A stretch of 64,000 nucleotides of DNA from Actinernus sp. WN-2022. Taxonomy: Eukaryota > Cnidaria > Anthozoa > Actiniaria > Actinernidae. Of this stretch, positions 38,201 to 40,915 are shown piece by piece. The notes under the pieces are model-generated. The model saw nothing but the letters and a program-made list of their open reading frames with translations, made no database searches and was not told the origin of the DNA. Made by a program: the position numbers and the translations under genes. Numbering within the stretch: the stretch's first letter is position 1; the number at the start of each line of letters is the position of its first letter. The stretch spans positions 80,065,537 to 80,129,536 of the forward strand of contig JAOWCC010001589.1 in the NCBI GenBank assembly GCA_030867875.1, given 5' to 3'.

Positions 38201-40538
38201 GGTGAATATCCGTTCAGCCATTACCGAGATATCCGCGGTGTTCAGGAGGCCCAACGTCGTAGGGACATAAATTATAATAGTATAGATAGATTTAAGCAAT
38301 TTTATTGGACCCTCGTCTTTTTACCGTCGACCCTCGACTTTTTACCCTCGACTTTTTACACTCGACCCTCGACTTTTTACACTCGACCCTCGACCCTCGA
38401 CAAAAACCTACACTCCACATTTTGTGTTCCGTGACTTACGGATTGTTTATTTTGCCCAATCAAATTGCTTGTTAGGTTTTCCCCTTAGCCCAAACATTAA
38501 TTAATTACTTCGTAGACCGTGGGAACCCAAACACTTGATTGGCTGATATTTTTGACTTCCATTCTGCACGTGCAGCACGTGCCAGTCTCCTCTCAGTCGC
38601 CTAGACAACAGAAAATAACTTCAAAACGCTCAGAGGTTTCCAAGTGGTGAAAAAAACGATATATTCAGTGCATCAAATCTGGACTTTTGACAATGGATTT
38701 CGAATATCTCCAAAAGAAAGATCTTCACGTCTTTCCTGTCGCCATAAAAAAAAAACTTGTTTTGGTGGCAAGAATACTCAATTCAGAGACTGTGAAGGTT
38801 TTCAGGGAATTCTATTCATATCGAAGTTCTGTGCATTTTAATGAGCTCCCGGAAAATAGGAGCTCCTCTCTGATTGGCTGAACAAAAACCCGGCTTGAGT
38901 TCGCAGACGTTGGTGTGGGAGGGAGGGAAACGAACCACACAAGACGTCTGCATGCATCGGAGGCTAATTTACACCCAGGTGCATTAATCTATTATTTTAT
39001 TTTGGAAGTTACGAAACGCAAAGTGCACGAGTGCACTAATTTTCATCTCCCTGAATGATTGTAAAGAGTTTTTCAATCGTATATATAAACCAGGTCTTGC
39101 GGCTCAATCAAACTTCAACTCAGTGAAAAAGGACCAATTCAATCCCCTTATTGATAAAACAATCTCATACGACGTCGAGATAACGTTCTTAGAAACTAGG
39201 AGAAATGTGTCAGTTTTGCATATTAAATACTATACCAACAGCTGGACTATAATTAAACGCTCTCTGACACCATGTCTTTGACTATACACAGAGACTGAAA
39301 TATCCTTTAGTAAAAAGGGGGGGAAATATGCGGAATAATAGGGCATCATTTTGTTGCGAATGTCATTTTGAATTTCAGCATTGCTTTACAAAAAGAAAGC
39401 AATTTGGCAGAGGTGCCAGATGCATTTTTGGTTTTCTAGCATTTCTAGTTTTTCCTGTCACGAGAATGAAACTTCATTGGTCACAAGAAACAAACCGCTT
39501 ACTTGTTTAATATTCATTAGTGGTAAGAACGAGTTTGGCTGACTTCGTGACTTCAGTTGTCACTCGCAACGATTGTTGCGAATTTTGATGCGTTTTCACA
39601 ATACTGGAGAAACCATTTTCGTATCTAAACACTTGAAAAATCGTTCTAATTTTGATGTCTTTAAATAAGTACTGAATTTGTAATAATATATTGGTAAAAC
39701 TGCAACGGTAGAGAGATAGACAACAAATTCCAATTTCTAACAAATAAAATATTAATTCTGTGGTTTATCGTGCAACGGTTGCCTGAACCGATCGATCCTT
39801 TCTTTAAATTTAATTCTTGCATTCATTTTTATTCAGCCAAATCGTGTCTCTGTTCCTTCAACTTTAGACTGATTAATTCGGCTACAAAATATAGAATTAA
39901 TAAACTAATACCATTCTATACTGGGACGTGCTTGTTTACCAAGAACACAACGTCAAAATCTACCTTCTATATAAGTCTAAAGAAACCAGAACTTTCTTAA
40001 CACTTAACATTTACTGTAATTACTTTCGGAATTGTAGCGGTTTAATATTCTCATGACCAAAACTGTTGAAACGGTCTAAATCAAAAGCTAAACATATAAG
40101 TTCCGTCTAAATATTTTCCAAGAAATGGTTGAAATTAAGGTTTAATAGATTCCAATTCTGATCTTGACATAGTGACTTAAATTTCTTGAAAAGCAGTACA
40201 GACACTGCTGAAATGCCTTTAACAGTGCCACAGGAGTTTACCTCAATTCACCTTACAGGAAAAACCTACAAAACAACCTTAGTCAGTTTCAGCACCATGC
40301 AATTCGGTTTACTAACCTGTCCATCGTTCGCGTCATAATCTGCCAAAGGGTGGCCTAGTATGTAAGAAGGAACTGTCCGGCGACGAGTTGGTTGAGGTTT
40401 CCTGTCTTCTCTTCCTCTTCCACTTTGTATCTCAAGTTCGACGTGTTCTTCTTCGATACCGTGTGATCCCGTTAGTACAAACGTGACTCGTTTCCCTGTT
40501 TCTTTGTGTGCATTTTCTTCAGGGTCCTCCTTGGGCAT
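1931..40538 (-). CDS. Voltage-gated sodium channel (Nav) alpha subunit, 5' half, spliced gene model
   Basis: Pore-forming membrane channel that carries inward cation current on depolarisation. Order on the minus strand: 40317-40538 (probable first coding exon), gap, 22016-22096, 17837-17965, 17040-17131, 15148-15342, 14110-14167, 12462-12606, 9867-10004, 8796-9191, 6510-6683, 2501-2845, about 1931-2201. From 22096 downwards every junction keeps the frame and gives domain I S1-S6, a linker of roughly 100 residues, domain II S1-S6 and the start of the II-III linker, about 670 residues. Nav rather than Cav or NALCN is shown by LRNKC after S5, [14 protein letters not shown] before the filter and WENLY/WDCM after it. 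Filter residues are Asp (domain I, TMDYW) and Glu (domain II, CSEWV). Exon lengths 129 and 92 for S2-S3 and S3-S4 match, from memory, those of vertebrate SCN genes. Domains III-IV lie off the left edge. An N-terminal exon is missing from the model. Confidence 0.9.
2501..2845 (-). CDS. Nav exon: domain II S4-S5, pore loop and most of S6
   Basis: 345 bp, phase 0 at both ends (acceptor 2846-2847, donor GTAAGT ending at 2500). It encodes the end of S4 ([10 protein letters not shown]), the S4-S5 linker, S5 ([12 protein letters not shown]), the pore region ([13 protein letters not shown], then [17 protein letters not shown]) and S6 up to VVGNFI. The Glu of CSEW aligns with the domain II selectivity-filter residue, which is Glu in DEKA and DEEA channels and Lys in the cnidarian DKEA type. 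The two basic residues that normally follow LRV in this S4 are replaced by Tyr and Gln. Confidence 0.95.
2980..4038. mobile_element. Non-autonomous DNA transposon with TIRs of about 75 bp
   Basis: The left end begins AATCTCGTACTCAGACCCCA and includes TTACTGCGCATGCTCG; the right end is its inverted counterpart ending CTACGAGATT. The 0.9-kb interior has no recognisable protein; the open frames there are short and unlike known families. No convincing target duplication was seen. It lies in the intron between the domain II S3-S4 and pore exons of the channel gene. Confidence 0.75.
4127..4745 (-). mobile_element. 5'-truncated non-LTR retrotransposon (LINE) 3' end
   Basis: The minus strand encodes [20 protein letters not shown], then [17 protein letters not shown], the usual C-terminal end of CR1/L2-like reverse-transcriptase proteins (YNTR...LPKPKT..GKR.FSY.G..LWNSLP). 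A TAA/ATT microsatellite at 4127-4144 sits at the 3' end as expected for this group. Only the last 80 codons or so are intact; it is a dead fragment in a channel intron. Confidence 0.8.
4746..5128. other. Intron sequence, nothing recognised
   Basis: I see no exon, RNA gene or clear repeat. One GCGCGCGAG-rich stretch near 4920 resembles text near 4060 (AAAATGTTGCGC), hinting at an old shared repeat. Confidence 0.4.
5129..5273. mobile_element. Short hairpin MITE
   Basis: TATAGGCCATTTTGACGATG at the left is matched in inverted form by CATCGTTCAAATGGCCTATC at the right, with GCGGGCGC/GCGCACGC continuing inward. 145 bp, non-coding. Flanks show no clear duplication. Confidence 0.75.
5784..5868. 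mobile_element. Short hairpin MITE, ATTACACGGTGG ends
   Basis: ATTACACGGTGG at the left and CCACCGTGTAAT at the right are perfect inverted copies, followed inward by AAGATATG/GCGCATATCTT. It resembles in design the 11212-11345 hairpin (ATTACATGGCC ends, a central GTGAGCGCA), so both may be one family. Confidence 0.8.
5976..6310. repeat. Tandem duplication, unit about 190 bp
   Basis: The segment from CTCTAACA-AAATAAAACATC at about 5978 recurs from about 6170 with small changes (ATCTAAGATCTAAAATTC, then AATCTAGAATCCAACATC in both). The sequence is A-rich with many ATCTAAA words. It is intronic and non-coding. Confidence 0.75.
6510..6683 (-). CDS. Nav exon: domain II S2 to first part of S4
   Basis: 174 bp, phase 0 at both ends; acceptor at 6684-6685, donor GTAAGT. 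It encodes S2 ([15 protein letters not shown]), S3 ([19 protein letters not shown]) and the first part of S4 ([10 protein letters not shown]), with the first two gating arginines. The negative Glu of S2 and Asp of S3 (WNLFDS) that stabilise S4 are present. It joins directly to LRVLYL of the next exon. Confidence 0.95.
6735..7893. mobile_element. DNA transposon with perfect 15-bp TIRs and E-box arrays
   Basis: GGCCTTTTGCAGGAA at 6735 and TTCCTGCAAAAGGCC at 7879 are perfect inverted ends. Inside each end is a 21-bp tandem array whose unit contains ATATCAGCACGTGACTG: about four units at 6978-7066 and about eight at 7709-7876. A 28-bp hairpin GACGCCAATA...TATTGGCGTC lies at 7103-7130 and a larger palindrome at 7530-7706. 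No protein is recognised, so this is a non-autonomous element of unknown superfamily; no target duplication was identified. Confidence 0.75.
7530..7706. mobile_element. Near-perfect 177-bp palindrome
   Basis: AAACTAATTGCGATTTTGAG at the left is matched by CTCAAAATCTCAATTAGTTT at the right, with GACGCCGATACCGAATTATA and its inverse inside and a centre around CTTCGTCGCTGCGCGAC. It is almost fully self-complementary, as expected of a hairpin MITE or a folded transposon end. It is nested in the element at 6735-7893. Confidence 0.85.
7894..8795. other. Intron sequence, nothing firmly recognised
   Basis: No exon or RNA gene is evident. Around 7923-8022 the words GTTTAAACGTCGAAC and GTTTGAAC with TTCAAATTCGACGTTGAAAC suggest a short degenerate inverted repeat. 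Confidence 0.4.
8796..9191 (-). CDS. Nav exon: domain I-II linker and domain II S1
   Basis: 396 bp, phase 0 at both ends; acceptor at 9192-9193 (TTCCAG), donor GCG|GTAAGT. It starts with a basic stretch ([13 protein letters not shown]), followed by an acidic segment ([15 protein letters not shown]) and a Ser/Thr-rich region, then the pre-S1 helix ([15 protein letters not shown]) and S1 ([20 protein letters not shown]). The whole linker is about 100 residues, short compared with vertebrate Nav proteins and closer to invertebrate ones. ILDTLNA joins in frame to VFTGIF of the S2 exon. Confidence 0.94.
9192..9866. other. Channel intron, nothing recognised
   Basis: The intron between the domain I S6 exon and the linker exon. 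A plus-strand open frame of 88 codons at 9583-9849 ([18 protein letters not shown]) matches no family I know and has no splice or promoter context. Confidence 0.4.
9867..10004 (-). CDS. Nav exon: domain I S6
   Basis: 138 bp, exactly 46 codons, phase 0 at both ends; acceptor at 10005-10006, donor GTTTGT. It encodes [16 protein letters not shown], then [19 protein letters not shown], the typical domain I S6 with its NLxLAVV motif, followed by a short hydrophilic tail ending CTENE. It follows the pore exon ending WENLYDQ. The intron just upstream holds a run of degenerate tandem repeats of about 57 bp beginning at about 10030. Confidence 0.95.
10030..10225. repeat. Degenerate tandem repeat, unit about 57 bp
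   Basis: Three to four units, each carrying GCTCTGATTGGC-type text followed by CACGATATAAC. Each unit thus has a CCAAT-box-like core. It starts about 25 bases upstream of the acceptor of the domain I S6 exon, so this repeat borders the splice site. Confidence 0.75.
10229..10830 (+). mobile_element. LINE 3' fragment, plus strand
   Basis: The sequence around 10239-10370 translates as [12 protein letters not shown] and SGLETDNLL...LAIRRKAH, the usual region after the reverse transcriptase of CR1/L2-like elements. 10410-10619 gives [31 protein letters not shown], the C-terminal motif. Frames are broken by indels. A 3' UTR follows to about 10830. Confidence 0.8.
10925..11178 (-). mobile_element. 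SINE fragment, minus strand
   Basis: It matches in inverted orientation the body and tail of the SINE at 43389-43745: GCGCCATATCAACACAGTCT, CATATCCCGTCAGTGAATTT, GGACTGCTTATGGCGC and AACAGGTTCTTTCACGTCCC. The tRNA-like head is missing. A TAA microsatellite lies at the 3' tail (10925-10940). It is intronic. Confidence 0.85.
11212..11345. mobile_element. Hairpin MITE, ATTACATGGCC ends
   Basis: ATTACATGGCCGCGCGGAGA at the left is matched by the inverted TCTCCGTGCGGCCATGTAAT at the right. The arms continue through ATACGAATTTTATCTTCG and AGATATTTCATC to a centre around GTGAGCGCAGCAAACG. 134 bp and non-coding. Confidence 0.88.
11936..12449. mobile_element. PIF/Harbinger-like MITE abutting a Nav splice donor
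   Basis: The ends GGCCGCGTTCACAC and GTGTGAACGCTGCC are inverted copies with one mismatch. The element is flanked by TTA on both sides (11933-11935, 12450-12452), the 3-bp TWA-type duplication typical of PIF/Harbinger. The interior repeats CAGTGCCCGAGTAC-like words and has no transposase. Its right edge is eight bases from the TTA-flanked donor side of the channel pore exon: only 12453-12461 lie between the duplication and the exon. Confidence 0.85.
12462..12606 (-). CDS. Nav exon: domain I pore loop and selectivity filter
   Basis: 145 bp, entered in phase 2 and left in phase 0. It encodes [15 protein letters not shown], then [14 protein letters not shown], then the P-loop [19 protein letters not shown]. 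The Asp of TMDYW is the domain I filter residue (the D of DEKA/DEEA). The donor GTAGGA is followed within ten bases by the end of an inverted-repeat element (11936-12449), so the 5' splice site borders a mobile element. Confidence 0.95.
12850..13595. repeat. 33-bp minisatellite with inverted units at its left end
   Basis: From 13075 to 13590 about 15 units contain CAGTCACTGACTAGCTTTTG followed by GGTTCCTCTGCAA. At 12850-12960 three to four degenerate units run in the opposite orientation (AGCTAGTCAGTGACTGCTAC), so the array can fold back. The unit length is a multiple of three, producing a 199-codon open frame ([11 protein letters not shown] repeats) that I do not consider coding. It lies in the channel intron between the turret and pore exons. 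Confidence 0.9.
13600..14109. other. Intron sequence, nothing firmly recognised
   Basis: AAAGTGTGAACGGAAAGTGT near 13628 resembles the TTCACAC ends of the 11936-12449 element. No exon is evident up to the mini-exon. Confidence 0.4.
14110..14167 (-). CDS. Nav mini-exon: domain I extracellular turret
   Basis: A 58-bp exon with acceptor at 14168-14169 and donor GTGAGT. It encodes only [19 protein letters not shown], the extracellular stretch before the pore loop (compare CGNSS in vertebrate channels), including a possible N-glycosylation site NSS. It was found because the flanking exons cannot be joined in frame without it; with it, both junctions fit (AG+T-type Ser, then GG+G for Gly). Confidence 0.92.
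14386..14530. mobile_element. CCAAT-rich MITE fragment
   Basis: TTGAATTGAGTGTCGAAAAG at the left matches the end of the element at 15370-15657, and the body shares CTCGTGATTGGTT and ATTACTTCAGTTCGTGATTG. The right terminal repeat is missing, so this is a truncated copy. Confidence 0.7.
14841..15126 (-). mobile_element. tRNA-like insertion flanked by 28-bp direct repeats
   Basis: TATATAAAGTGGTAAGCTGT followed by AGTGCTAA occurs identically at 14841-14868 and 15099-15126. Between them is 230 bp containing a minus-strand tRNA-like segment. The flanks also share TAATTAACTATAT outside the repeats. This fits a retroposed SINE-like unit with a long target duplication, or a small tandem duplication. 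Its right edge lies 15-20 bases from the splice donor of the domain I S5 exon. Confidence 0.65.
14905..14979 (-). tRNA. tRNA-Thr(UGU)-like sequence, probably a pseudogene or SINE head
   Basis: On the minus strand TGACTTGATAGCTCAGTTGG gives an A box and GGGTTCGAGTCC a B box, with acceptor arms that pair with some G-U. The anticodon loop reads CATGTAA, which would put UGU at the anticodon but has A instead of the nearly universal U at position 33, and the stem has a mismatch. I therefore read it as a tRNA-derived retroposed sequence rather than a working gene. Confidence 0.5.
15148..15342 (-). CDS. Nav exon: domain I S4-S5 linker, S5 and turret
   Basis: 195 bp; acceptor at 15343-15344, donor GTAAGT at 15142-15147. 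It encodes [18 protein letters not shown] (S4-S5 linker), S5 ([19 protein letters not shown]), the Nav hallmark [12 protein letters not shown] and a turret with possible N-glycosylation sites NMT and NAS. Both ends are crowded: an inverted-repeat element begins 26 bases upstream of the acceptor AG, and a 28-bp direct repeat flanking a tRNA-like insertion ends 21 bases from the exon's 3' end. Confidence 0.95.
15370..15657. mobile_element. MITE with TAGAGCGG ends next to the Nav S5 exon
   Basis: The ends TAGAGCGGATTTTGATTGAG and CAGTCGAAAACCGCTCTA are inverted copies, with GTGTCG/CGACAC inside. The 288-bp interior contains many GATTGG/CCAATC words. It begins 25 bases upstream of the acceptor AG of the domain I S5 exon. 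Related copies are at 14386-14530 and 45841-46105. Flanking TA could be the target duplication. Confidence 0.85.
15658..17039. other. Channel intron, nothing firmly recognised
   Basis: The intron between the S4 and S5 exons of domain I. It contains a T-tract near 15881, a CACGTGACGTCATC motif near 16231 and two GGCGGCC/GGCCGCC words near 16493-16527 that could be the centre of a degraded inverted repeat. No coding frame is supported. Confidence 0.4.
17040..17131 (-). CDS. Nav exon: domain I end of S3 and S4
   Basis: 92 bp; acceptor at 17132-17133, donor GTATCG. It encodes [20 protein letters not shown], then [10 protein letters not shown], with the four gating arginines at three-residue spacing (R..R..R..R). 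The position and, from memory, the length match the vertebrate SCN exon that exists as mutually exclusive neonatal and adult forms. No second copy of this exon was seen in the adjacent introns. Confidence 0.95.
17837..17965 (-). CDS. Nav exon: domain I S2-S3
   Basis: 129 bp; acceptor at 17966-17967, donor GTAAGT. It encodes [20 protein letters not shown], then the loop and [15 protein letters not shown]. The S2 Glu and the WNWLDF motif of S3 are present. One base on entry and two on exit match the neighbouring exons. The left TIR-free intron between this exon and 17131 holds a CCAAT-rich stretch near 17.23-17.53 kb. Confidence 0.96.
18145..18980. repeat. 90-bp satellite, left block
   Basis: About nine units of 90 bp with core words CTAACTAGATACAAGCCATG, GAGTTGACCCTGCACTGATA and CTCTTTCTATGAATATGG. 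Units differ by a few bases. The array is interrupted at 18981 by a transposon and resumes at 20939. It lies in the channel intron between S1 and S2-S3 exons. Confidence 0.92.
19085..20047 (+). pseudogene. Frameshifted transposon-borne protein with an NHL-like N-terminus
   Basis: Three reading frames are needed. 19088-19369: [20 protein letters not shown], then [13 protein letters not shown], which has the spacing of an NHL repeat (P-x-G...VYVxD...N.I.VF), followed by helical text. 19366-19620: VASKTG in one frame, then [20 protein letters not shown], then [19 protein letters not shown]. 19620-19750: [20 protein letters not shown] and GSSVRQR. 19755-20047: [20 protein letters not shown] and a highly acidic tail ([14 protein letters not shown]). 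I believe similar proteins are multi-copy in corals, but their function is not known to me. There are at least three frameshifts and several stops, so it is not functional. Its place between TIRs says it belongs to the element. Confidence 0.7.
20469..20717. mobile_element. 249-bp MITE nested in the satellite-inserted transposon
   Basis: CACAGGTAACCCAAGCACTG at the left matches the inverted CAGTGCTTGGGTTACCTGTG at the right, and the arms continue through TAAGTGGCAATATTT. It is flanked by a 7-bp direct repeat GACAGAC (20462-20468, 20718-20724). Non-coding. Confidence 0.9.
20939..21215. repeat. 90-bp satellite, right block
   Basis: About three further units of the satellite at 18145-18980, same orientation, resuming exactly at the transposon's target site. 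The last unit fades out near 21215. Confidence 0.9.
21216..22015. other. Channel intron, nothing recognised
   Basis: No exon, RNA gene or clear element between the satellite and the S1 exon. It is AT-rich with scattered short T and A tracts. Confidence 0.4.
22016..22096 (-). CDS. Nav exon: domain I S1
   Basis: It encodes [19 protein letters not shown], then NDPPEEAE, aligning with LFSMLIMCTILTNC and the NPP loop of known Nav proteins. The donor is GTAAGT at 22010-22015. The acceptor CTAG at 22097-22098 gives 81 bp in phase 2 on both sides, as in vertebrate SCN genes. A second AG eight bases upstream would give an 89-bp phase-0 exon starting NTRYF; I prefer the CTAG site. Confidence 0.9.
22513..23231. 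mobile_element. Inverted-repeat element bounded by 100-bp direct repeats
   Basis: GGATACCGATGTGTAATAA, then CACTGGATGTACTGGGC and AGGTTGAACCGGTAGGCCTG occur at 22513-22613 and again at 23129-23231. Between them, the ends CGCATCCTCGCTCTAGAATT (22648) and CTAGTGCGAGGATA (about 23098) form diverged inverted repeats that include GAATTACCAATAATCGG and its inverse. A tRNA-like segment lies inside. It may be an element that inserted and carried a duplicated target, or a recombination product. Confidence 0.6.
22883..22965 (-). tRNA. tRNA-like sequence with long variable arm, probably SINE-derived
   Basis: The minus strand has an A-box-like TTAGTGTAGTGGTCATGACG and a B box GAGTTCGAGCCC, spaced widely as in tRNAs with a long variable arm. 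The 5' acceptor strand does not pair well with the GGAGCGCT 3' side over its whole length. I treat it as a tRNA-related promoter in a repeat, not a working tRNA. Confidence 0.35.
23232..24332. other. Intron sequence with short hairpins
   Basis: GCAGGAGTATATTA at 23720 and TAATATACTCCTGC at 23782 are the ends of a very AT-rich 75-bp palindrome. AGGAGAATAAAA at 23371 and TTTTATTCTCCT at 23501 form another inverted pair. A CCAAT-containing GTCACGTGACCGATATTTTC word lies near 24213. No exon was found. Confidence 0.5.
24333..24482. mobile_element. Hairpin MITE, about 150 bp
   Basis: GTGGCGTCGAAATATGCCCT at the left pairs with AGGGCAAATTTCGATGCCAC at the right, with GATATATGTCC/GGATGAAATATC inward. 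Non-coding. Confidence 0.8.
24703..24763. repeat. Segmental repeat copy A, left part
   Basis: TGATACGTGACATAAAAATA, then AAGCTATTTTGTCTTGAATG, matches the text at 26745-26806. The copy is interrupted by the element at 24764-26119 and continues afterwards to about 26325. Confidence 0.85.
24764..26119. mobile_element. PIF/Harbinger-like element, 1.36 kb, non-autonomous
   Basis: The ends GGTTACCGGATACCTTCA are perfect inverted copies of 18 bp at both sides, flanked by TTA duplications (24761-24763 and 26120-26122). The related uninterrupted segment at 26800 reads TGTCATTAGTTG, consistent with insertion at TTA. The interior open frames are short and I recognise no transposase; the TSD type alone suggests PIF/Harbinger. 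Confidence 0.82.
26120..26975. repeat. Segmental repeat copy A right part and copy B left part
   Basis: 26135-26325 (CTCATGTGTAGCGTTCCCCT, then GAAGTTCAATTTTGAATATT, TTAACCGTTTGTTATTG) recurs at 26828-26975 and then, after a 4.3-kb insertion, at 31309-31355. At 26387-26490 a smaller tandem pair repeats CCTTCGAAAACTAGAAATGC. No coding content. Confidence 0.85.
27819..28223. mobile_element. hAT-like MITE with poly-G/poly-C ends
   Basis: It begins CCGGGGGG with a long G run then TACTCCC, and ends AGTACCCCCCGGG. An 8-bp duplication GTAAAACT flanks it (27811-27818, 28224-28231). The interior repeats CCTAAACAGGGT-type words about seven times. It belongs with 47547-48125, which has the same ends and also an 8-bp duplication, the hAT length. 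Confidence 0.88.
28232..30563. other. Interior of the TTAA transposon, no gene recognised
   Basis: Only short open frames on both strands, none with a family signature that I know. Any transposase would have to be heavily decayed or finely split by introns. Words such as TGATTGGCTTGG occur near 29841-29880. Confidence 0.45.
30864..31038 (-). CDS. Candidate first exon of a transposon gene with an AT-hook-like motif
   Basis: An ATG at 31038 opens 58 codons: [48 protein letters not shown], ending at donor GTAAGT (30858-30863) in phase 1. RGGRPKKP resembles an AT-hook core, as found in DNA-binding proteins. An acceptor at 30722 (CAACAG) would continue in frame with [18 protein letters not shown] before a stop or next donor. 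The gene starts 270 bp inside the right TIR and points inward, so it is probably the element's own gene. The family is not recognised. Confidence 0.4.
31398..31620. repeat. Degenerate TACATGTATG minisatellite
   Basis: About a dozen units of 17-18 bp around TACATGTATGAATTTC, decaying toward the right. It lies immediately right of the TTAA transposon and left of the recombinase retrotransposon. The open frame across it ([14 protein letters not shown]) is a by-product. Confidence 0.8.
31626..32042 (+). pseudogene. Open frame upstream of the retrotransposon RT, possibly a gag remnant
   Basis: 138 codons with a Gln/Ala/Pro-rich middle ([37 protein letters not shown]). It runs into the 96-bp array. 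There is no zinc knuckle or other signature, so a gag-like origin is only suggested by its position before the reverse transcriptase. Confidence 0.3.
31945..32540. repeat. 96-bp tandem array with an internal hairpin
   Basis: Six units of 96 bp with words GTTGGACGACTGCAGATAAT and GAATGCTATTGTGCACGGG. Each carries GGTGAGTTCTCTCACC, a 6-bp stem with a four-base loop. Units are almost identical, which suggests recent homogenisation. It lies in the leader of the retrotransposon. Confidence 0.92.
32717..33690 (+). pseudogene. Reverse transcriptase of DIRS-like retrotransposon, frameshifted
   Basis: 32717-33040 gives [20 protein letters not shown] and [20 protein letters not shown]; the frame then shifts at about 33035-33060. 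33040-33302 gives [40 protein letters not shown] and the catalytic [12 protein letters not shown]. After stops near 33300, 33390-33600 gives [20 protein letters not shown], the thumb-side motif. DDKSGYDH and PFGWK with YIDD are typical of tyrosine-recombinase retrotransposons. At least two frame changes make it non-functional. Confidence 0.8.
33940..34569 (+). pseudogene. Tyrosine recombinase remnant of the same retrotransposon
   Basis: 34268-34310 encodes [14 protein letters not shown] and, after a frame change, 34345-34569 encodes [20 protein letters not shown], then [20 protein letters not shown]. The pattern LHxFxSG followed by HVGW and a Tyr shortly after fits the C-terminal catalytic region (R/H-x-x-R...H...Y) of DIRS-type recombinases. 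It is broken by stops between 34140 and 34345. Confidence 0.65.
35136..36540. other. Intron sequence with an old repeat copy and two poly-C tracts
   Basis: 35450-35860 resembles the interior of the element at 53367-53815 (TTGCATCTAGTGAAAACTCT, TTTCTTGGTTATTGTTTT, GTTTTCACACAAAAG). Poly-C runs of about 20 lie at about 35965-35987 and 36037-36056. No exon was found. Confidence 0.6.
36541..36862 (-). mobile_element. LINE 3' fragment, minus strand
   Basis: The minus strand encodes [20 protein letters not shown], then [19 protein letters not shown], a standard CR1/L2-like C-terminus. It is about 73 codons, truncated at the 5' side. A TAA microsatellite follows at 36841-36862 on the far side, which may belong to another insertion. 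Confidence 0.82.
36863..37149. repeat. Degraded inverted-repeat sequence rich in GTTTCC/GCAAAT words
   Basis: Repeated words such as ACGTTTGTGAATTTGAG, AAATGTTTCCTCGTTTGC, GCAAATGTTTCCCGTTTGC and TTTGCTCAGGCGCGCAAC suggest an old MITE of the kind that carries inverted copies of AAACATTTG. The boundaries are unclear. Confidence 0.4.
37159..38966. mobile_element. Mutator-like element with inverted internal minisatellites
   Basis: The ends TAGCCTCCGATGC and GCATCGGAGGCTA are inverted copies; similarity continues through AGACGTCTTGTGTGGTTCGT and CCCACACCAACGTCTGCGAA. A 9-bp direct repeat ATTTACACC flanks it (37150-37158, 38967-38975), the length typical of Mutator-like elements. Inside each end is a GTCGAGGGTCGAGTGTAAAAA-type array (37254-37366 and, inverted, 38309-38402). 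The right arm has about 480 bp of extra sequence between array and TIR. No intact transposase was found; a spliced open frame is listed separately. Confidence 0.88.
37499..37908 (-). CDS. Possible two-exon open frame inside the Mutator-like element
   Basis: On the minus strand a donor GTAAGT at 37813-37818 and an acceptor TTGCAG near 37633 allow joining of [13 protein letters not shown] to [18 protein letters not shown], followed by [20 protein letters not shown] and a stop near 37500. The open frame upstream starts around 37870. The Arg-rich C-terminus is notable, but no family is recognised. It could be a captured host exon or a transposase remnant. Confidence 0.25.
38976..40316. other. Intron sequence, nothing firmly recognised
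   Basis: A plus-strand stretch at 39131-39260 reads [20 protein letters not shown] without a start or splice context. The rest is AT-rich non-coding DNA. The missing N-terminal exon of the channel was looked for here and not seen. Confidence 0.4.
40317..40538 (-). CDS. Probable first coding exon of the Nav gene (cytoplasmic N-terminus)
   Basis: An ATG with A at -3 opens 74 residues: [17 protein letters not shown], a charged middle, then [19 protein letters not shown] and ANDGQ, followed by donor GTTAGT in phase 0. Length and position resemble exon 1 of vertebrate SCN genes, which ends phase 0 shortly after an IYG...PLEDLDP motif; [11 protein letters not shown] is a plausible diverged counterpart. 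The open frame extends upstream to an acceptor at 40551-40552 (CCCTCAG), so 40539-40550 is probably 5' UTR and an upstream leader exon is expected. It lies 18 kb from the S1 exon, and a coding exon of about 120 bp is missing between them, so the link to Nav is an inference. Confidence 0.5.
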
Positions 40539-40859
40539 TTTAGCCCTTAACTGAGGGAAGAATAAGCCAGAGAATACTTTTAATTTCGAGTAGAACATCA
40601 ATCGCTGCTTTGTTTCATGAAAAAACAAACCCTGCCACTTAGATGCGGACTCGCTTTGCGTGACACCAACTGAAGTGAGAAGACAATAGTGCTATTTTAT
40701 TTCTTGCCCATAGTTCATAAAAGATTAACAAGCTAAAGCTCGGAACTTCTCGCTAACTGTTGACATAGATTATAATTTATACCATTTTACCAACAATGAA
40801 AAGAAGGCATTGGGTATACTCGAGACATGTGGAAAATAAAAAGTATTTTCGAATAGTCC

Positions 40860-40915
40860 TGAGCTTGTTTGAGAACTTTGTGTTTGAGAACTTTGTGTTT
40901 GAGAACTTTGTGTTT
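40860..40915. repeat. 15-bp triplicate TGAGAACTTTGTGTT
   Basis: Three perfect tandem units of TGAGAACTTTGTGTT. It lies upstream of the probable first coding exon of the channel gene. Confidence 0.9.
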
